Positions 61,758 through 64,000 of a stretch of DNA of 64,000 nt are shown piece after piece. Source of the DNA: Rufibacter hautae (GTDB taxonomy: Bacteria > Bacteroidota > Bacteroidia > Cytophagales > Hymenobacteraceae); assembly GCF_008271695.1 (NCBI RefSeq), contig NZ_VKKY01000003.1:1116001-1180000 (forward strand), written 5' to 3'. Each line of letters starts with the position of its first letter. Position 1 is the first letter of the stretch. The notes under the pieces are model-generated. The model was not told where the DNA came from, did no database searches, and was given only the letters and a program-made list of their open reading frames with translations. Position numbers and translations under genes: made by a program.

Positions 61758-63042
61758 GGCCGGGAGCAATGGCCGGAGCCTCTTCAGTGGCCGGAACCAA
61801 GGCTTGAGGACCAGTGCCCGGACCCACCTGCAAGTCATGGCGCGACAGAGACCGCACGGCCAAAAACACGCTGATCACAGTCAACACAGCCCCGGTCAGG
61901 AAAGGTGCGCCGGGGAAGTACACCGGGGCCTGTCGGCTGGTGAAGTAAGCAAAAAGATTGGACATGAGGGGCGGGCCCACAATGGAGGTGGCGCTTACCA
62001 AACCGGTGAGGCCACCTTGCAGTTCGCCCTGCTCATTAGGCGGCACCTGGGTGGAGATAATCCCCTGAAGAGCCGGACCCGCAATCCCGCCCAGACAATA
62101 CGGTACCAGAAAGGCGAACATCATCCACTCCTGGGTGGCAAAGGCCAGCAGCAGAAACCCCAAGGCATACAAACCCAACCCGTAGTACACCGATCTTTTA
62201 GGCCCCAGCGCCGGATTGATGTACCTGATGAGCCCGCCTTGCACAATGGCCACCATCAAGCCTACAAAACCCAGGGAATACCCCACCCAAGCCTCGTTCC
62301 ACTTGAATTTCTCCATGGTGTAATAAGACCAGGTGCTCTGGGTGGCGTGCGCCGCGATGTACACGAAAATGAGGGAACCCACTAAACCGGCGATAATGGG
62401 GTAGCGTTTGAGTTGCAGGAGAGAGCCTACTGGGTTGGCGCGCTTCAGCTCAAACGGGCGGCGGTGCTCCTGCGCCAGCGACTCAGGCAGAATGAAGTAG
62501 CCGTACAGCCAGTTCAGCAGCGTGATGGCGGCCGCGGCGTAGAAGGGCACCCTGGCCCCGAACTGCCCCAACACCCCGCCAATCACAGGGCCGATGATAA
62601 AGCCCAACCCGAAGGCCGCGCCCACCATCCCAAAGTTCTGAGCCCTTTTCTCCGGAGTACTGATGTCGGCGATGTAAGCGGTAGCGGTGGTCATGCTGGC
62701 CCCGGTAATACCGGCAATGATCCGGCCCACGAAAAGCCAGCCTATGTTAGGCGCCATCGCCAAAAGGATGTAGTCAATTCCAAACCCGAAAAGCGAGAAC
62801 AGCAGCACCGGCCGCCGGCCGAATCTGTCTGAAAGGTTCCCCAGTACCGGCGAGAATAGGAACTGCGTGATGGAGTACGCGAACATGAGCCACCCGCCGT
62901 AAAGCGAGGCCTCGCTCAGGCTCCCGTGGATCAGTTCACTGATCAGCTTGGGCAACACTGGAATGATAATCCCAAACCCGATGACATCAATGAGCAATGT
63001 CACAAAGATGAACCCTAAAGCTGCTTTGCGTTGACCTTTCAT
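61747..63042 (-). CDS. MFS transporter, TetA(class B)-like exporter
   Basis: A 431-residue twelve-helix drug:proton antiporter-type MFS protein. Motif A is clear in the TM2-3 loop ([15 protein letters not shown]), and the TM5 region has [16 protein letters not shown] (motif C-like), typical of 12-TM exporters. It most resembles the TCR/TetA-type group; many chromosomal relatives export unknown compounds, so tetracycline specificity is not claimed. The last ~30 residues are Pro/Ala/Glu-rich and unstructured. It is convergent with and slightly overlaps the ArsC-like gene. A TATCTTTTG element lies ~30 bp upstream of the start on the minus strand. Confidence 0.9.
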   Translation of the reverse strand: MKGQRKAALGFIFVTLLIDVIGFGIIIPVLPKLISELIHGSLSEASLYGGWLMFAYSITQFLFSPVLGNLSDRFGRRPVLLFSLFGFGIDYILLAMAPNIGWLFVGRIIAGITGASMTTATAYIADISTPEKRAQNFGMVGAAFGLGFIIGPVIGGVLGQFGARVPFYAAAAITLLNWLYGYFILPESLAQEHRRPFELKRANPVGSLLQLKRYPIIAGLVGSLIFVYIAAHATQSTWSYYTMEKFKWNEAWVGYSLGFVGLMVAIVQGGLIRYINPALGPKRSVYYGLGLYALGFLLLAFATQEWMMFAFLVPYCLGGIAGPALQGIISTQVPPNEQGELQGGLTGLVSATSIVGPPLMSNLFAYFTSRQAPVYFPGAPFLTGAVLTVISVFLAVRSLSRHDLQVGPGTGPQALVPATEEAPAIAPGLRE

Positions 63043-63277
63043 TTTGACCCTGTTTTTTGGAAATGCCGCAAAAGATAAGGTTTTGCCCCCACAAAGGGAA
63101 ATAAATCAGAATAGTGTGACAAGCGGCTCATTTTAAGCTGTAAACCCTATATGGTTTAACGACGAAATAAATGTGTTTATCCGCTATAAAGGTGCATTTG
63201 ACTAATTCAGGAACGCTCAGTGAATTAAAACGACATCTTTGATATTATATACAAAATATCATAAAAAATCATAGAAT

Positions 63278-63592
63278 ATGAAAAAGCTGTACGCCGCCCT
63301 ACTCTTAACATTCACTCTCTTGGGAAGTACTGTTGCCGGAACCCTGCCTTCCGCCACCACCACTGCCCGCACCATTGCAGAAGCCTTACAATTGAATGAG
63401 TACCATTATTTAAGGATCAGGAACCTGGAAGTTGCCAGGTTGAAGGAAGTGGCTGCCCCAGGCGCTGATGTGGCGGCCGTCAACAAAAAATACGCCGCTG
63501 CCCTGGTAATAGTCTTAGGTGCCAATCAGCAGAAAGCTTTTGAGGCCTTTGGTAAAGACCACCCTACCGTGCAGATTGCCCAGGTGCAGTAG
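63278..63592 (+). CDS. Small secreted hypothetical protein (104 aa)
   Basis: A signal peptide (1-~22, MKKLYAALLLTFTLLGSTVAG) precedes an ~80-residue helical, mature part (LQLNEYHYLRIRNLEVARLKE and ALVIVLGANQQKAFEAF). The pattern LNExxYxxxRxLxxxR.. resembles small periplasmic Bacteroidota proteins of unknown role, but I cannot name a family. It has a strong own terminator 20 bp downstream. Confidence 0.65.
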   Translation: MKKLYAALLLTFTLLGSTVAGTLPSATTTARTIAEALQLNEYHYLRIRNLEVARLKEVAAPGADVAAVNKKYAAALVIVLGANQQKAFEAFGKDHPTVQIAQVQ

Positions 63593-63613
63593 CGCTTTAC
63601 GCCCCATTTTACC

Positions 63614-63645
63614 AGACCTGCTTTAAAAGAGCAGGTCTTTTTTTT
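63614..63645 (+). terminator. Rho-independent terminator
   Basis: Perfect 9-bp stem AGACCTGCT/AGCAGGTCT with a seven-base loop and a run of eight T. Confidence 0.9.
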
Positions 63646-63698
63646 GCCTAAGGAATTCTGATGTTTAAAAGATATGAACTGACTGAAGGAGGATTAAA

Positions 63699-64000
63699 TC
63701 AATTAGCGGTAGGCTGCAGAAGCCACTGCAAAGCGTTGGGCTCAGAAGGGAAGGTCTCCAGCACGAAAGAGGCCGCCAGTTCCTGCCGTAACGCAGCGGT
63801 GACATTAGCCGACCGTATCTCGTGGGACGGGGTTTGCGTGCCCACCCGCGCAATCCGTTGCAGCCTTGATTTCTTGAGATCGGTGAAGAACTGGGCCACT
63901 ACCCCGCGGTAAACGGTATCATCCATGTCGTGGAGCAGGGTGTTGCTGCTGTTGAGCAGAAGCTTTTTCACATCATAGCTCTGGATGTAGGAGGCAATGG
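63699..64000 (-). CDS. STAS/SpoIIAA-like small protein, paralogue 3 (5' end outside window)
   Basis: The frame is open from the stop at 63699 to the right edge, so the true start lies beyond 64000; an apparent GTG start at 63971 is internal. The visible ~100 residues show SYDVKKLLLNS, RLQRIARVGTQT and PSEPNALQWL, matching the paralogues at 16012 (VKLLNDN.. AEEWL) and 60910 (DIKKLLIDG.. ALAWL). Function unknown. Confidence 0.65.
   Translation of the reverse strand, partial: IASYIQSYDVKKLLLNSSNTLLHDMDDTVYRGVVAQFFTDLKKSRLQRIARVGTQTPSHEIRSANVTAALRQELAASFVLETFPSEPNALQWLLQPTAN

Noticed and set aside
61416-63042. ArsC-like gene plus MFS exporter as an arsenic resistance operon
   Set aside because: The genes are convergent, the transporter is TetA-like rather than ArsB/Acr3, and there is no ArsR.

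Overview
The window looks like chromosomal DNA from a Bacteroidota bacterium, most likely Cytophagales/Hymenobacteraceae (Rufibacter- or Pontibacter-like; this placement is inference). The evidence is a SusC/SusD pair, Bacteroidota-style promoters (TTTG ~20 bp before TAnnTTTG-like elements), few strong Shine-Dalgarno sites, PAS/CheB-CheR sensor proteins, and intergenic repeat families of the kind common in this phylum. No rRNA, tRNA, CRISPR array, prophage or complete insertion sequence was seen.

Layout. 1-4.8 kb: the end of a radical SAM gene, a membrane-anchored EEP-fold hydrolase, a repeat-rich gap, a CDF metal transporter and a possible 28-residue membrane micropeptide. 5.2-17 kb: a sensory block with a NarL-type response regulator, two STAS proteins, a six-PAS histidine kinase, a CheB-CheR-PAS fusion, a solo CheB, a GAF protein, a STAS-like protein and a small winged-helix-like protein. 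17-22 kb: a DUF559 endonuclease gene boxed by inverted G/C-rich repeats, two isoaspartyl peptidases, two small regulatory-type proteins and a PLD-family protein. 22.9-28 kb: a SAM-type riboswitch, two short reading frames ending in cysteine runs, then SusC and SusD. 28-34 kb: an M14 carboxypeptidase and an acyl-CoA synthetase. 34-47 kb: an XRE/S24 repressor, then a same-strand set of a YbjN/Tir-chaperone-like protein, a shortened PspA/IM30 homologue, a YqiJ-like OB-fold membrane protein, a YqiK-like flotillin, an anchored coiled-coil protein and a 1675-residue AAA ATPase. 47-64 kb: DUF418 protein, POT peptide transporter, DinB protein, esterase, acyl-CoA desaturase, S9 peptidase, GAF pseudokinase, Crp/Fnr regulator with a CAT-like acyltransferase, lipoprotein, ArsC-like protein, MFS exporter and two further STAS-like paralogues (the last cut by the window edge).

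Four threads link the genes. (1) A GTATTAATAC / AAATACGTATTT motif lies about 55-190 bp upstream of the response regulator, a STAS gene, the CheB/CheB-CheR pair, the winged-helix gene, the desaturase and the GAF pseudokinase, which suggests one regulon. (2) The SusCD importer seems to be under sulfur control, with a SAM riboswitch plus cysteine-run leader peptides. (3) The PspA/flotillin/AAA set looks like a membrane-maintenance machine. (4) Several families of palindromic repeats occupy the gaps; some act as bidirectional terminators, and others look like miniature mobile cassettes, one of which carries the DUF559 gene.
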